Shown here piece by piece: positions 25,016 to 33,764 of a stretch of DNA of 64,000 nucleotides. Below the pieces are notes generated by a model that was not told where the DNA came from, did no database searches, and saw nothing but the letters and a program-made list of their open reading frames with translations. Position 1 is the stretch's first letter. Every line of letters begins with the position of its first letter. Where the stretch lies: NCBI GenBank assembly GCA_963760735.1, contig CAVXEB010000007.1:434001-498000 (forward strand), read 5' to 3'. Made by a program: the position numbers and the translations under genes. Source of the DNA: CF-46 sp963760735. GTDB taxonomy: Bacteria; Chloroflexota; Limnocylindria; Limnocylindrales; CSP1-4.

Positions 25016-26011
25016 ATGCAGAAGATCCTCAACGACCCGGAGCGGTTCGTCGACGAGATGCTCGAGGGCATCGTCGCGGCGCACGGCTCCGAGCTTCGCC
25101 GCGTCGGGTCCCGCGGGATCGTGCGCGCGTCGGCGCCCGCAGCCGGCAAGGTCGCGATCGTGACGGGCGGCGGCTCCGGCCACCTGCCCGTGTTCATGGG
25201 CTACGTCGGTCGCGGGCTGCTCGACGGCGCCGCGATCGGCGAGGTCTTCGCATCGCCGAGCGCCGACCAGATGCTCGAGGTGACCGAGGCCGTGTCCGCG
25301 GGCCGCGGGGTGCTCTACCTCTACGGGAACTACGGCGGCGACGTCATGAACTTCGACCTTGCCACGGAGCTCGCGGGGGCATCGGGCATCGAGATCCGGA
25401 CGTTCCTCGCAGCCGACGACGTCGCGTCGGCACCGCCGGATCGCGCCGACCGCCGGCGAGGGATCGCCGGCATCTTCCTGCTCTACAAGGTCGCCGGCGC
25501 GGCCGCCGATCGCGGCGGCTCGCTGGACGAGGTCCTCGCCGTCACCGCCCGCGCCGCCGCCGGGCTGCGCACGATGGGCGTTGCGCTGTCGCCGTGCACG
25601 ATCCCGGCGGCCGGCGTGCCGACGTTCGAGCTGCCCGACGGCCAGATGGAGATCGGGATGGGGATCCACGGCGAGCCCGGCGTCCGCCGGGGCGACCTGG
25701 AGCCCGCCGACCGGATCGCCGACGAGCTCGTCGACGCCATCCTCGCCGATCGGCCGTGGCCCGCCGGATCGCGCGTCGCCGTCCTCGTCAACGGCCTCGG
25801 AGCCACCCCGAAGGAGGAGCTGTACATCCTCTACCGGCGCGTGGCGCGGCGGCTCGACGAGCACGGGCTGTCCGTCCACCGGGTCTGGGTCGGCGAGTAC
25901 GCGACATCCCTCGAGATGGCCGGCGCGTCGGTCAGCCTGATGGCGGTCGACGACGAGCTGGCCGCGCTGCTGGACCACCCGGTCGCGACGCCGTTCGTCG
26001 TCCAGGCGTGA
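25016..26011 (+). CDS. dhaK: Dihydroxyacetone kinase subunit DhaK
   Basis: 331 aa, ATG 25016 after GGGAGGG. The substrate-binding K domain shows GGGSGHLPVFMGYVG (51-65), the phosphate/backbone loop, and MGIHGEPG with His218, the residue that forms the covalent hemiaminal with dihydroxyacetone. Length fits the separate-subunit DhaK (about 330). DhaL follows with a GTGA overlap and no DhaM is present, so phosphate may come from ATP or from a phosphotransferase component encoded elsewhere; another triose or tetrulose sugar is also possible. Confidence 0.9.
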   Translation: MQKILNDPERFVDEMLEGIVAAHGSELRRVGSRGIVRASAPAAGKVAIVTGGGSGHLPVFMGYVGRGLLDGAAIGEVFASPSADQMLEVTEAVSAGRGVLYLYGNYGGDVMNFDLATELAGASGIEIRTFLAADDVASAPPDRADRRRGIAGIFLLYKVAGAAADRGGSLDEVLAVTARAAAGLRTMGVALSPCTIPAAGVPTFELPDGQMEIGMGIHGEPGVRRGDLEPADRIADELVDAILADRPWPAGSRVAVLVNGLGATPKEELYILYRRVARRLDEHGLSVHRVWVGEYATSLEMAGASVSLMAVDDELAALLDHPVATPFVVQA

Positions 26012-26643
26012 CGGGCGATGCCGGCACCGCGGACGTGCTGGTGGCCGTCGCGGCCGCGCTCGTCGAGGCCCGCGATCAGCTGAACCGACTCGACGGCGTG
26101 GCCGGCGATGGCGACCTCGGGCTGACGGCCCAACGCGCAGCGGACGCGCTCGTGGAGGTCGCGCCCTCGATCGTCGGACTGGATCCGGCAGCCGCCGCGA
26201 AGGCGATCGGGCTGGCGCTTGCCCGCCGTGCCCCGTCGACGGGCGGCACGCTGATTGCGTTCGCCTGCCTGGCCGCGGCCAAGGTCGAGGCCCCCGTGAA
26301 CGCGTCGGCGACGGCGATCCTCGCGGACCTGCTCGCGGCGGCTCGCGACGAGGTCGCGGCAAGGGGCAAGGTCACGACCGGCGACCGGACGATGCTGGAT
26401 GCGCTCGCACCCGCCACCGACGCGATCCGCGCCGCCGCCGATGACGGCTCGACGGTCGCGACAGCGCTGGGTCGCGCCGCGGTCACCGCCGACGCGGGCG
26501 CGACCGCCACCACCGACATGGCCGCGACCACCGGGAGAGCGGGCTGGCTCGCGGATCGGGCGCGCGGCCACGAGGATGCCGGCGCACGGCTCGTGGCGAT
26601 CGTGTTCGCCGCCGCAGCGCAGACGGCCTCCGAGCGAGCCTGA
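26008..26643 (+). CDS. dhaL: Dihydroxyacetone kinase subunit DhaL (nucleotide-binding)
   Basis: 211 aa, GTG 26008 within the dhaK stop. An all-helical DhaL domain with the Mg/nucleotide motif LDGVAGDGDLGLTAQRA near residue 30-45 (Asp at three positions, Leu where E. coli has His), GGTLIAFACLAAA, KVTTGDRTMLDALAPATDA and a C-terminal GRAGWLADRARGHEDAGA, which normally covers the nucleotide. It donates the phosphate to the sugar held by DhaK. Confidence 0.9.
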   Translation: MTGDAGTADVLVAVAAALVEARDQLNRLDGVAGDGDLGLTAQRAADALVEVAPSIVGLDPAAAAKAIGLALARRAPSTGGTLIAFACLAAAKVEAPVNASATAILADLLAAARDEVAARGKVTTGDRTMLDALAPATDAIRAAADDGSTVATALGRAAVTADAGATATTDMAATTGRAGWLADRARGHEDAGARLVAIVFAAAAQTASERA

Positions 26644-26727
26644 CCGGGCCCGGAGCGCCGGTTCGCTCAGCGTAGACTTGGGCGCGTTGCTGGGCGACGC
26701 GCCCAGGACAGGGGAAGGAGGGTCCCG

Positions 26728-27576
26728 TTGTCGTCGTCGTTCGACGGTCCGCCGCAGCCAGAGCAGCCGGCCCAGCCCGAGGGGCCGCCGCCGGACGTGC
26801 CCGCGCCGCCCGATCAGCCGGCCGCGCCGCCCGATCAGCCGGCAGCGCAGCCCGATCAGCCGGCAGCGCAGCCCGCGCCGGTCCCGGACGCGACGACACA
26901 GGCGGTCGCTCCTCCGCCGGCCGCTCCTCCAGCGGTCCCGGTGCGACCAGCCGACCTGCCGCCACCCGGGCCGCCGCCGGGCTCGGAGTACCCCGTCAAG
27001 GTCGCCGTTCCGCGGGACTCCGGGCAGAACCGCCTCTGGGGCATCCCGTTCGTCGGCGTCTGGGTCCGCGGGATCCTCCTGATCCCGGTCGTGTTCGTCC
27101 TGTTCTTCCTGGTCCTGATCGTGTCGATCCTGTTCCTCGTGAGCTGGATCCCGATCCTGTTCACCGGCCGCCAGGCCGCGTTCATCTACCAGCTCGTCGG
27201 CGGGACGATCCGACTGTCGATCCGGGCGGCGCTGTACGCGCTCCTCATCACCGGCCGGTATCCCTGGTTCAGCGTCGACCATCCCGTCACGCTGACGTAC
27301 GACGAGTACGAGGAGCAGAACCGGCTCTGGGGGATCCCGATCGTCGGGATTGCGGTTCGGGTGATCATCCTGATCCCCCACTTCTTCATCCTGTGGGTCC
27401 TCGGGATCATCGTGGCGCTGCTGATCTGGATCACCTGGATCCCGGTCCTGTTCGGCGGCCGCCAGAACGACGGCATCGTCGAGTTCGTCGGCGGCGTCTA
27501 TCGCTGGACGACCCGGGTCAGCTCCTACGCGCTGCTGCTGACCGGCACGTATCCGCCGTTCCGCCTGAACGACTGA
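26728..27576 (+). CDS. Membrane protein with tandem DUF4389-type domains and Pro/Gln-rich N-terminus
   Basis: 282 aa from TTG 26728, supported by GGAAGGAGGG just upstream. Residues 1-85 are low-complexity with repeats of PDQPAAQ. Two copies of a membrane module follow: NRLWGIPFVGVWVRGILLIPV to the ITGRYPWFSVDHP ending, and NRLWGIPIVGIAVRVIILIPH to LLTGTYPPFRLND. Each copy has two to three helices and the W-x-P-x-L-F-T/G-G-R-Q motif (WIPILFTGRQ, WIPVLFGGRQ). This matches DUF4389 proteins, whose function is unknown. Confidence 0.75.
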   Translation: MSSSFDGPPQPEQPAQPEGPPPDVPAPPDQPAAPPDQPAAQPDQPAAQPAPVPDATTQAVAPPPAAPPAVPVRPADLPPPGPPPGSEYPVKVAVPRDSGQNRLWGIPFVGVWVRGILLIPVVFVLFFLVLIVSILFLVSWIPILFTGRQAAFIYQLVGGTIRLSIRAALYALLITGRYPWFSVDHPVTLTYDEYEEQNRLWGIPIVGIAVRVIILIPHFFILWVLGIIVALLIWITWIPVLFGGRQNDGIVEFVGGVYRWTTRVSSYALLLTGTYPPFRLND

Positions 27577-27627
27577 ACCCGGGCCGCGGCCGGGACCCGC
27601 GAACCGGACCCACGGCGCTCCCGGCGC

Positions 27628-28743
27628 CTAGGCGCTCGGGACGACCGCCGCGGTCCGGGGCACGACGTTCACGTCGGCGATCTCGAGCGGCGCAAGCGTC
27701 CCGAGCGACTCGGCCACGACGACGGCATCGTCGCCCGGCTCCAGGAGGAACGTCGACTCGGGGTTGACGAAGGCGTGGCCGCCCCGGTTCACCGACAGGA
27801 GCGTCGCCCGATGCTCCCGACGGAGCCGGGCGGACACCTCGTCGATCGTCATGCCGCAGTACTCGTCGGGCAGGCTGATCCGGTAAAGCTCGGAGCCCTC
27901 GCCACCCGACACGATGTCGGTGACGATCCCGGTGAGCCCGGGGTAGAGCGCCGACCTGGCCAGCAGATGCGAGGCGACCTTGGAGGTGACGAGGACCTCG
28001 TCGACCTCCGCTCGCCGGAAGTGCGGCTCATGGCGCGGGTTGTTGATCTCGGCGACGGTCCGGACCTGCGGCGCGACGTGCTCGATCGCCATGATCGTGA
28101 GGATCGATTGCATGTCGGCCGAGTCCGAGGCGTCCATCGGGAAGATCAGCGCCGCGGCGGCCTCCTCGATCCCTGCCCGCTCGAGGTCGTCGACATTGGT
28201 CGCGTCGCCCCGGACGAAATAGACGCCGTTGCCGGCCGGGTTCTTCTCGAGGTCGGCGATGACGACGACCTTCGATTGGTAGTCGTCACCTTTCAGCTCG
28301 TCGATCAGGTCGCGGGCGGTCGTGTTCCAGCCGCAGACGACGATGTGGTCCGTGTAGCCCGACGCACCCAAGCCCTGGCCCTCCTTGAGCAGGAAGTCGA
28401 TGACGAGCGCGACGAGCGCTCCCGTGAGCGTTCCGATGATCGCGATCCCGAAGAGGCTGAAGAACCAGCCGACGATCCAGCCGACCGGGCTGGTGACATA
28501 CGACGAGTCGCCCTGGCCCAGGATCGTCTGGACGCCCCAGTTGAGCGACGCGCCCAGCGAGCTGAACGTGAGCGGCTTCTCGACGAGCGTGATCAGCGAC
28601 GCCGCGATCAGGACGAGGACGAACGCCCCGAACAGGAGCTGACCGAAGAACCGGCGATCAACCGCGCCTCGAACCCGACTCAGGTGCCATCCGACACGCC
28701 GGAAGACGGGGCTGCTGAAGATGGGGGCGAGGAAGCGCTGCAC
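27628..28743 (-). CDS. Ion-channel/RCK (TrkA-N) protein with unusual filter sequence
   Basis: 371 aa. Two membrane helices (about 34-54 and 87-117) flank a pore loop, WGVQTILGQGDSSY, where potassium channels have TVGYGD: Tyr is replaced by Gln77. A Rossmann-like RCK domain follows (DHIVVCGWNTTARDLIDEL, VVVIADLEK, FVRGDATNVDDLERAGIEEA), and then a TrkA-C-like end (about 285-350). The layout recalls CASTOR/SynK and MthK-like channels. Ion selectivity is uncertain. It converges with the DUF4389 gene across 51 bp that include the palindrome GCGCCTAGGCGC (27624-27635). Confidence 0.8.
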   Translation of the reverse strand: MQRFLAPIFSSPVFRRVGWHLSRVRGAVDRRFFGQLLFGAFVLVLIAASLITLVEKPLTFSSLGASLNWGVQTILGQGDSSYVTSPVGWIVGWFFSLFGIAIIGTLTGALVALVIDFLLKEGQGLGASGYTDHIVVCGWNTTARDLIDELKGDDYQSKVVVIADLEKNPAGNGVYFVRGDATNVDDLERAGIEEAAAALIFPMDASDSADMQSILTIMAIEHVAPQVRTVAEINNPRHEPHFRRAEVDEVLVTSKVASHLLARSALYPGLTGIVTDIVSGGEGSELYRISLPDEYCGMTIDEVSARLRREHRATLLSVNRGGHAFVNPESTFLLEPGDDAVVVAESLGTLAPLEIADVNVVPRTAAVVPSA

Positions 28744-28794
28744 GATCGCGCGTCATCGTGCCACAGCGTCGCGGTCTTCCGAACGGTGTCCGCG

Positions 28795-29490
28795 TCAGTC
28801 GACTTCGACCGCGGACTCCAGCACCTCGACGTCCGGGATCGCCGAGATCGCGTTCAGGAGGTCCTTGGGCTTCGAGCCCTGGCGAATCCGGACGTTCAGG
28901 TCGATCTCGTAGTGGTCCTGGTGCGTCCGCTCCGTGCTGATCCCGGTGATCACGATGCCGCGATCCGCGAGCACCTGTGACACCGTGCCGATCGCATCGA
29001 GCCGCGCGACGTCCAGCCGGAGTCCGAGGGCGTGGCCGCGGTTCGGGTAGATCCGCCGGACCACCGCGGGAAGGGGCCCGAGGGAGAAGACCACGAGGGC
29101 AGTCGCAACGATCGCGAGGATCCATTGACCTGCCCCCGCCGCCATCCCCACGGCCGCCGTGATCCAGAGGCTCGCCGCTGTCGTGAGCCCGCGGATCGAG
29201 GTGCCGTACTTGATGATCGCGCCGGCGCCGAGGAAGCCGATCCCGGTGACGATCTGGGCCGCGACGCGGGACGGGTCCACCGGGGCCGTTCCATCGATGC
29301 CGAGCCCGACGAACCCATAGATCGAGATGACCGTGAACAGCGCGGAGCCGAGCGAGACGAGCAGGTGGGTCCGCGTGCCCGCCGGATGCTCGTGCAGCTC
29401 GCGCTCCACTCCGATCGTGGCGCCGAGCGCCGCGGCGAGGAGCAGCCGCAGTCCGAGGTCCACCTGGAGTGCGAGGTCGATCGGTGGCAT
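28795..29490 (-). CDS. MgtC/SapB family membrane protein
   Basis: 231 aa. The MgtC signature is present: LRLLLAAALGATIGVERELHEHPAGTRTHLLVSLGSALFTV, then QIVTGIGFLGAGAIIKYGTSIRGLTTAASLWITAAVGMAAGAG. Four helices to about residue 140. The remaining 90 residues are an ACT-like cytoplasmic domain (LDAIGTVSQVLADRGIVITGI). MgtC proteins affect magnesium stress and F-ATPase activity; SapB-type members lack a proven function. It lies 51 bp upstream of the channel gene in the same direction. Confidence 0.88.
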   Translation of the reverse strand: MPPIDLALQVDLGLRLLLAAALGATIGVERELHEHPAGTRTHLLVSLGSALFTVISIYGFVGLGIDGTAPVDPSRVAAQIVTGIGFLGAGAIIKYGTSIRGLTTAASLWITAAVGMAAGAGQWILAIVATALVVFSLGPLPAVVRRIYPNRGHALGLRLDVARLDAIGTVSQVLADRGIVITGISTERTHQDHYEIDLNVRIRQGSKPKDLLNAISAIPDVEVLESAVEVD

Positions 29491-29552
29491 GGCGGCGCGT
29501 CCCTCCGGCTCGGACGGAGACAGACCGTCAGTCTAGGGCCGGCGCGACGGAC

Positions 29553-30059
29553 TCAGGCGTGCGAGTGGTCGTGGGGAGCCTCGGGGATGCTGACGTCCGC
29601 GACGCGTGCGTCGAGGGCCCGGACGAGGTCGTCCGGGGCGAGGTGGAGGTTCACCCCGAAGCCGCCACCGCCGATCGCCACGACCGGCTCGTCGACGATC
29701 GCCGCGTCGGCGACGACCGGCCAGGCCGTCGACGACCCGAACGGCGTGATCGTGTAGCGCTCGTACCCGGTGACCGTCCGCGCCTCCTCCGCGTCGGGCA
29801 TCGTCATCCGGCGCACGCCGAGCAGCTCGCGCAGCTTCGGCCAGTCGAACCGGCGACCGGCCGGCACGAGCACGAACAGGTAGTCGCCCTCACCGCGCCG
29901 GACGACGATCGTCCGCAGCAGCTGGTGCGTCTCGATCCCCTGGAACCGGGCGGACTCCTCTGCGGACGACGCCCGCTCCGTGCGGACGACCCGATGCGGG
30001 ACGCCGGCCGCGCGGACTGCCTCGATCGCCGGGGTCGTCGCCTCCGCCGAGTCGCTCAT
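29553..30059 (-). CDS. YbaK/ProX-type aminoacyl-tRNA deacylase-like protein
   Basis: 168 aa from ATG 30059. YbaK/prolyl-tRNA-editing fold: SAEESARFQGIETHQLLRTIVVRRG, DYLFVLVPAGRRFDWPKLRELLG, then ERYTITPFGSS and ADAAIVDEPVVAIGGGGFGVNLHL. The lysine that YbaK uses (in KTLLV) is Arg here (LRTIVV), so substrate or mechanism may differ. It would hydrolyse mischarged tRNA in the cytoplasm. The His-rich end (APHDHSHA) is unusual. Confidence 0.8.
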   Translation of the reverse strand: MSDSAEATTPAIEAVRAAGVPHRVVRTERASSAEESARFQGIETHQLLRTIVVRRGEGDYLFVLVPAGRRFDWPKLRELLGVRRMTMPDAEEARTVTGYERYTITPFGSSTAWPVVADAAIVDEPVVAIGGGGFGVNLHLAPDDLVRALDARVADVSIPEAPHDHSHA

Positions 30060-30140
30060 CGAGCGATGGTAGGCGACGTTGACGGCCGCGTCCCGAGCAG
30101 GAGACCGCAGACGGGGGCCCGTCGTGAGCGGCCGGTGTGC

Positions 30141-30146
30141 GACGAT
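30141..30146 (+). promoter_or_regulatory. -10-like box (GACGAT) 6 nt before ATG
   Basis: GACGAT with 6 nt to ATG 30153. The same box and spacing occur before the NERD-like gene (40662-40674). Confidence 0.3.
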
Positions 30147-30152
30147 CCGTCG

Positions 30153-31130
30153 ATGGGCGAGGACCTGCGGCTCGTGATGATCGGAGCCGGCTGGATCGTG
30201 CCGTTCCACCTCGCCGCGCTCGACCGGCTGGGCCGAACGCGGCTGGTCGGCGTCGCGTCCGCCCGGCTGGATCGCGCGGCCGCGATGGCGAAGCCGCGAG
30301 GCGCGGTCGCCTCGAACGAGCCGGAGCGCCTGCTCGACGAGCTTCGGCCGGACGTCGTCTACCTGTGCGTGCCGCCATTCCGCGCAGTCGCGCTCGGGAC
30401 GGCCCTCGTCGAGCGCGGGATCCCGTTCCTCGCCGAGAAGCCACTCGCGGCGACGGACGACGCCGGCCCGCGACGGCTCGCCGAGTCGATCGCGGCTCGC
30501 GGGCTCGTCGTCGCCGTCGGCTACCACCTGCGCGGCCTCGAGAACCTCCCGGAGCTCCGCGAGCGCCTCCGCGAGAACCCGGCCCGCCTCGTGTCGGGTC
30601 GGTGGCTCGGCAGCACCCCGGGGCCGGACTGGTGGCGTCGCGTCGACCAGGGCGGCGGCCAGGTCGTCGAGCAGGCGACCCATCTCTACGACCTCGGGCG
30701 CCACCTGGTGGGCGAGGCGGAGGTCGTCGGCGCGGTGTCGGTCCACGACCGCCCGCCCGTGCCACGGGACGCCGACGTGGCCGACTCGACGGTGTCGATC
30801 CTCCGGTACGAGAACGGGGCGATCGGGAGCTTCGTGAACAGCCGCCGGTCCGAATCGGACCTGATCGGGCTCGACCTGGTCTCGGACGGCCTGCGGAGCG
30901 CCGTGCAGAAGGCCTCCGACGCGCCCGGCGACTGGGAGATCGTGCTCGCCGACGAGTCGTCGACCCGGACGCTTCGGTCAGGCCGCGACCCGTACGAGAT
31001 CCAGGCGGAGCGTTTCCTGGACGCCGTCGAGGCCCGCGATCCGGCGGCCGTCCTGTCGAGCTACGCGGACGCCGTGCGGACCCACGAGCTCACCCGCGCC
31101 GTGGTCGCGGCGACCGGCCGTCCGGGCTGA
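30153..31130 (+). CDS. Gfo/Idh/MocA family oxidoreductase
   Basis: 325 aa. The N-terminal Rossmann domain has LRLVMIGAGWIVPFHLAALDRL (GxGxxx) and the EKPLA motif (FLAEKPLAATDDAG). The C-terminal alpha/beta domain carries DQGGGQVVEQATHLYDLGRHLVG, where D, H and the family catalytic region lie. It would oxidise or reduce a sugar, inositol or similar polyol with NAD(P). ATG 30153 has no Shine-Dalgarno. It is divergent from the YbaK-like gene and has no operon partner to narrow the substrate. Confidence 0.85.
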   Translation: MGEDLRLVMIGAGWIVPFHLAALDRLGRTRLVGVASARLDRAAAMAKPRGAVASNEPERLLDELRPDVVYLCVPPFRAVALGTALVERGIPFLAEKPLAATDDAGPRRLAESIAARGLVVAVGYHLRGLENLPELRERLRENPARLVSGRWLGSTPGPDWWRRVDQGGGQVVEQATHLYDLGRHLVGEAEVVGAVSVHDRPPVPRDADVADSTVSILRYENGAIGSFVNSRRSESDLIGLDLVSDGLRSAVQKASDAPGDWEIVLADESSTRTLRSGRDPYEIQAERFLDAVEARDPAAVLSSYADAVRTHELTRAVVAATGRPG

Positions 31131-31142
31131 AACGGGCGGGCC

Positions 31143-32322
31143 TCAGGAGTCGGACGGCAGCGGCACCGGGCGGGCACCGGCCCGGCGACGCGACCCTCGC
31201 CTGCGCTCCGGCCGCGCGAATCGCGCGAGGTGGATCGGGCGGTAGCGGTCGTAGAGCGTGACGATCAGGGTCAGCAGGAGCACGAACACGAAGGCGTGCT
31301 CGAGGATCCGTCCGGCCAGGAACCCCATCAGGACCTGGCCGACGACGAGGATCACGATGTTCGCAACGAGCAATGCGCCGAAGTGGCGGATGGTCGTCGA
31401 TTGGGCCCGTCCGGCCCGGGTCACCCACTCGCTCAGCATCGTGTCGACCACGATCACGAGGCCGACGCCCACGGCGATGGTCCATGGCGCCGCGTCGATG
31501 TCCGGGAGCATCCGGCTGAAGATGACGCTCACGAGCGAGACCAGGGCGATCTTCTCGACGAGCTCCCGATTGAACAGTCTCTCGGCAAGCCGCAGCCGCT
31601 CGGCCGCCACCCGATCCGGGTCGACGGCCGGCTGGTTGGCGTCGGCATCGAACGTCGCCGGATGATCGGCCGGCGGCAGGCGCCGGGTGACGAGCCACCA
31701 GGCCGCGACGCCCAGGACGACGATCGCGAGCACGGTGATCACGACCACCGAGGGGTTGGCTGCGATCGCATCGGCCCAGCTCGATCGTGGCGGGGACGCC
31801 GAAGATCCGGGTCTTGATGGTGTCGGTCGCATCGAGCTGGGCGACGTGGATCCACCACTCCTGGGGGAGCTTGATGAAGATCCAGATGAAGGCCGCCGCG
31901 CCGACGACCAGCCGGACGCTCATCCGCAGCGGGTTCCAGCGGACCCGGACCGCCTCGTAGAAGTCGAAGAAGTACTCGAACGTGTTCGGGAAGATCAGGA
32001 GCACCGCCCGGACCTGGCTCAGCTCGAACAGGACGACGCCGACGAGCCGGTAGTAGAAGAGGAACCGGCTGACGCCGAACGCCGGGAGATGCGTCCAGTT
32101 CCGCAGCGTCGCGGTGTAGGCGATCGCGAGGTAATAGACGTCGAGGGCCTTGTCGTAGCTCTGGTAGCCGGACAGGTCGAGGCTGGTGAAGGTCTGGAAG
32201 ATCGTCTGATCGATGCCGTCGATGACGAGCGCGGCGAGCATCGCGGGGAGCGGGAACCGCGGGATCGCGAGCGGGACGAGCACCCGGGCGGCGACCACTG
32301 CCCAGAAGATCACTCCGTCCAC
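31143..32322 (-). pseudogene. Polytopic membrane protein of unknown function, split by a 1-nt frameshift
   Basis: GTG 32322 with GGAGG upstream begins a membrane protein (VFWAVVAARVLVPL-like start; helices near 15, 60-75, 85-110, 145-165). It reads correctly to DTIKTRIFGVP at about 31795 and then loses sense. One frame over, the sequence continues PRSSWADAIAANPSVVVITVLAIVV with four more helices to a basic end (PERRRGSRRRAGARP) at 31143. Removing one base from the run of four G at 31792-31795 restores a 392-residue protein. The second part alone would run from about 31832. No family recognised. Confidence 0.65.
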
Positions 32323-32352
32323 GCGGACGCCTCCTTCCGAACCGTCAACCGT

Positions 32353-33102
32353 TCAGGCAGGGTCGACGAGCTCCAGCCGGATCCGCTTGTTGATCCGGCC
32401 CTTCGACTCGTAGCCGGTGACCCGGATTCCGCCGACCTCGCTCGTGTTGGAGACGTGGGTGCCGCCGTCGGCCTGGAGGTCGAGGCCGACGATCTCGATC
32501 GTCCGGATCTCCTCGATCCCCTCGGGCAGCAGGTTGATCTTCGTCCGGATGAGGTCCGGGATCGCGAACGCGTCCGCCCGCGGCAGGACGTTGACCCGGA
32601 CGTCCCGCTTCTCGGCGAGCTCGGCATTGACGGTCGCCTCGATCTCCGCGACCAGGTCGCCGCTCATCCGCTCGAACTCGAAGTCCATCCGCCCGCCGCC
32701 GGGCTCCATGTTGCCGCCCGTGACGAGGGCCCCGTAGTCGCGCCACACGACGCCGCAGAGCGCATGGAGGGCGGTGTGGGTTCGCATCAGCGCGTAGCGC
32801 CGGGCCCAGTCCAGGTCGACGGTCACGGTCTCGCCGCGGGCGGGCGGGCCGGCCTGGGTCGGCTCGAGCTCATGGACGATGTCGCCGCCGGACTTGCGGG
32901 CCGCGCGAACCGTCCAGGTCCGGCCATCGGTCGTCCGCAGGAGGATGCCGCGATCGGATGGCTGGCCGCCGCCGCCCGGGTAGAAGACGGTCCGATCGAG
33001 GACGACGAGCGGCGCGTCGCCCGTGGCGTCGACGCTCTCGACGCGCGCGTCCGCGGTCCGGGCGTACGCGTCCGAGTAGCAGAGCTGCTCCCGAGCGTCC
33101 AT
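32353..33102 (-). CDS. Alanyl-tRNA editing protein, AlaX type
   Basis: 249 aa. Free-standing homologue of the AlaRS editing domain: YPGGGGQPSDRG near the N-terminus marks the longer AlaX-M/L group. Zn ligands are H109 and H113 (RTHTALHAL) and the distal DGGTHVSNT, where Asp replaces the usual Cys of CGGTH. It would clear Ser-tRNA(Ala), or Gly-tRNA(Ala), in the cytoplasm. It sits 30 bp upstream of the frameshifted membrane gene, same strand. Confidence 0.88.
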   Translation of the reverse strand: MDAREQLCYSDAYARTADARVESVDATGDAPLVVLDRTVFYPGGGGQPSDRGILLRTTDGRTWTVRAARKSGGDIVHELEPTQAGPPARGETVTVDLDWARRYALMRTHTALHALCGVVWRDYGALVTGGNMEPGGGRMDFEFERMSGDLVAEIEATVNAELAEKRDVRVNVLPRADAFAIPDLIRTKINLLPEGIEEIRTIEIVGLDLQADGGTHVSNTSEVGGIRVTGYESKGRINKRIRLELVDPA

Positions 33103-33140
33103 CGGGCTCCTGTCGCGCGCGGGGCCGATCGGCGCCCCGG

Positions 33141-33740
33141 CTACTGGACCGTCAGCGTGCCGATCATCGTCGACGGGTGAACCTGGCAGAAGTAGGTGTA
33201 CGTCCCGACCTTCAACGGTGGGACGCCGTAGTCGCGGGTGCCCGGCCCGGTGAAGAAGGGCGTGTCGCCGGTCATCGCGATCAGCGTGCCGCCGGAGTCC
33301 TTGACCTGGACATTGTGCGGCGCCTGGTTGTCCTGGTTATCGAAGTGGATGTCGAACGCCTTGCCGGCGGCCGTCGAGAGGGTCTTCTCGGTGTAGCCGG
33401 CCGTTGCCGCACCCATGGGTGCCGTGACGGTCAGCACTGCGCCGGACGCCGCCGGGCTGCCGCCGGCGGACGGGGCCGCAGACGGAGCCGCGGACGGGGC
33501 ACCGGACGAAGCCGCTGAGGGAGCAACCGACGGGGCTCCGGACGGAGCGGCCGACGGCGCCGCGGACGGGGCACCCGACGGGGCTCCGGATGCCTCCGGC
33601 GAACCGGACGCGCCGCCCGAGGGCACGGGCGTCGCCGACGGGACGGGGGCGTAGGTCCAGCCCGGAGCCGAGCTCGATGACGAGCACGCGGCGAGGACGA
33701 CGGCCACGATCGGCACGAGCAGGACGGACAGACGGCGCAT
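33141..33740 (-). CDS. Cupredoxin-domain lipoprotein with Ser/Ala/Pro repeat linker
   Basis: 199 aa. A lipobox (VVAVVLAAC, Cys19) shows that it is lipid-anchored outside the membrane. Residues about 30-100 are a repetitive linker built from GAPSAAPS and similar units. The C-terminal cupredoxin fold (about 100-199) keeps type 1 copper ligands: His in APHNVQVKD, then Cys, His and Met in YFCQVHPSTM. It may pass electrons between respiratory proteins or bind copper. Start and spacing to AlaX (38 bp) are compatible with co-transcription. Confidence 0.88.
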   Translation of the reverse strand: MRRLSVLLVPIVAVVLAACSSSSSAPGWTYAPVPSATPVPSGGASGSPEASGAPSGAPSAAPSAAPSGAPSVAPSAASSGAPSAAPSAAPSAGGSPAASGAVLTVTAPMGAATAGYTEKTLSTAAGKAFDIHFDNQDNQAPHNVQVKDSGGTLIAMTGDTPFFTGPGTRDYGVPPLKVGTYTYFCQVHPSTMIGTLTVQ

Positions 33741-33764
33741 GTCGGCAGGTGACCTCGATGTTCG

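Noticed and set aside
25016..26643. Complete PTS-type dihydroxyacetone kinase (DhaKLM)
   Set aside because: No dhaM is present; only DhaK and DhaL are seen.
27624..27635. GCGCCTAGGCGC palindrome as an operator
   Set aside because: It includes the stop codon of the channel gene in a convergent junction; more likely part of a weak terminator or chance.
33480..33640. Intergenic repeat or CRISPR-like array
   Set aside because: The periodic GACGGNGC pattern is the codon repeat of the Ser/Ala/Pro linker of the cupredoxin lipoprotein.
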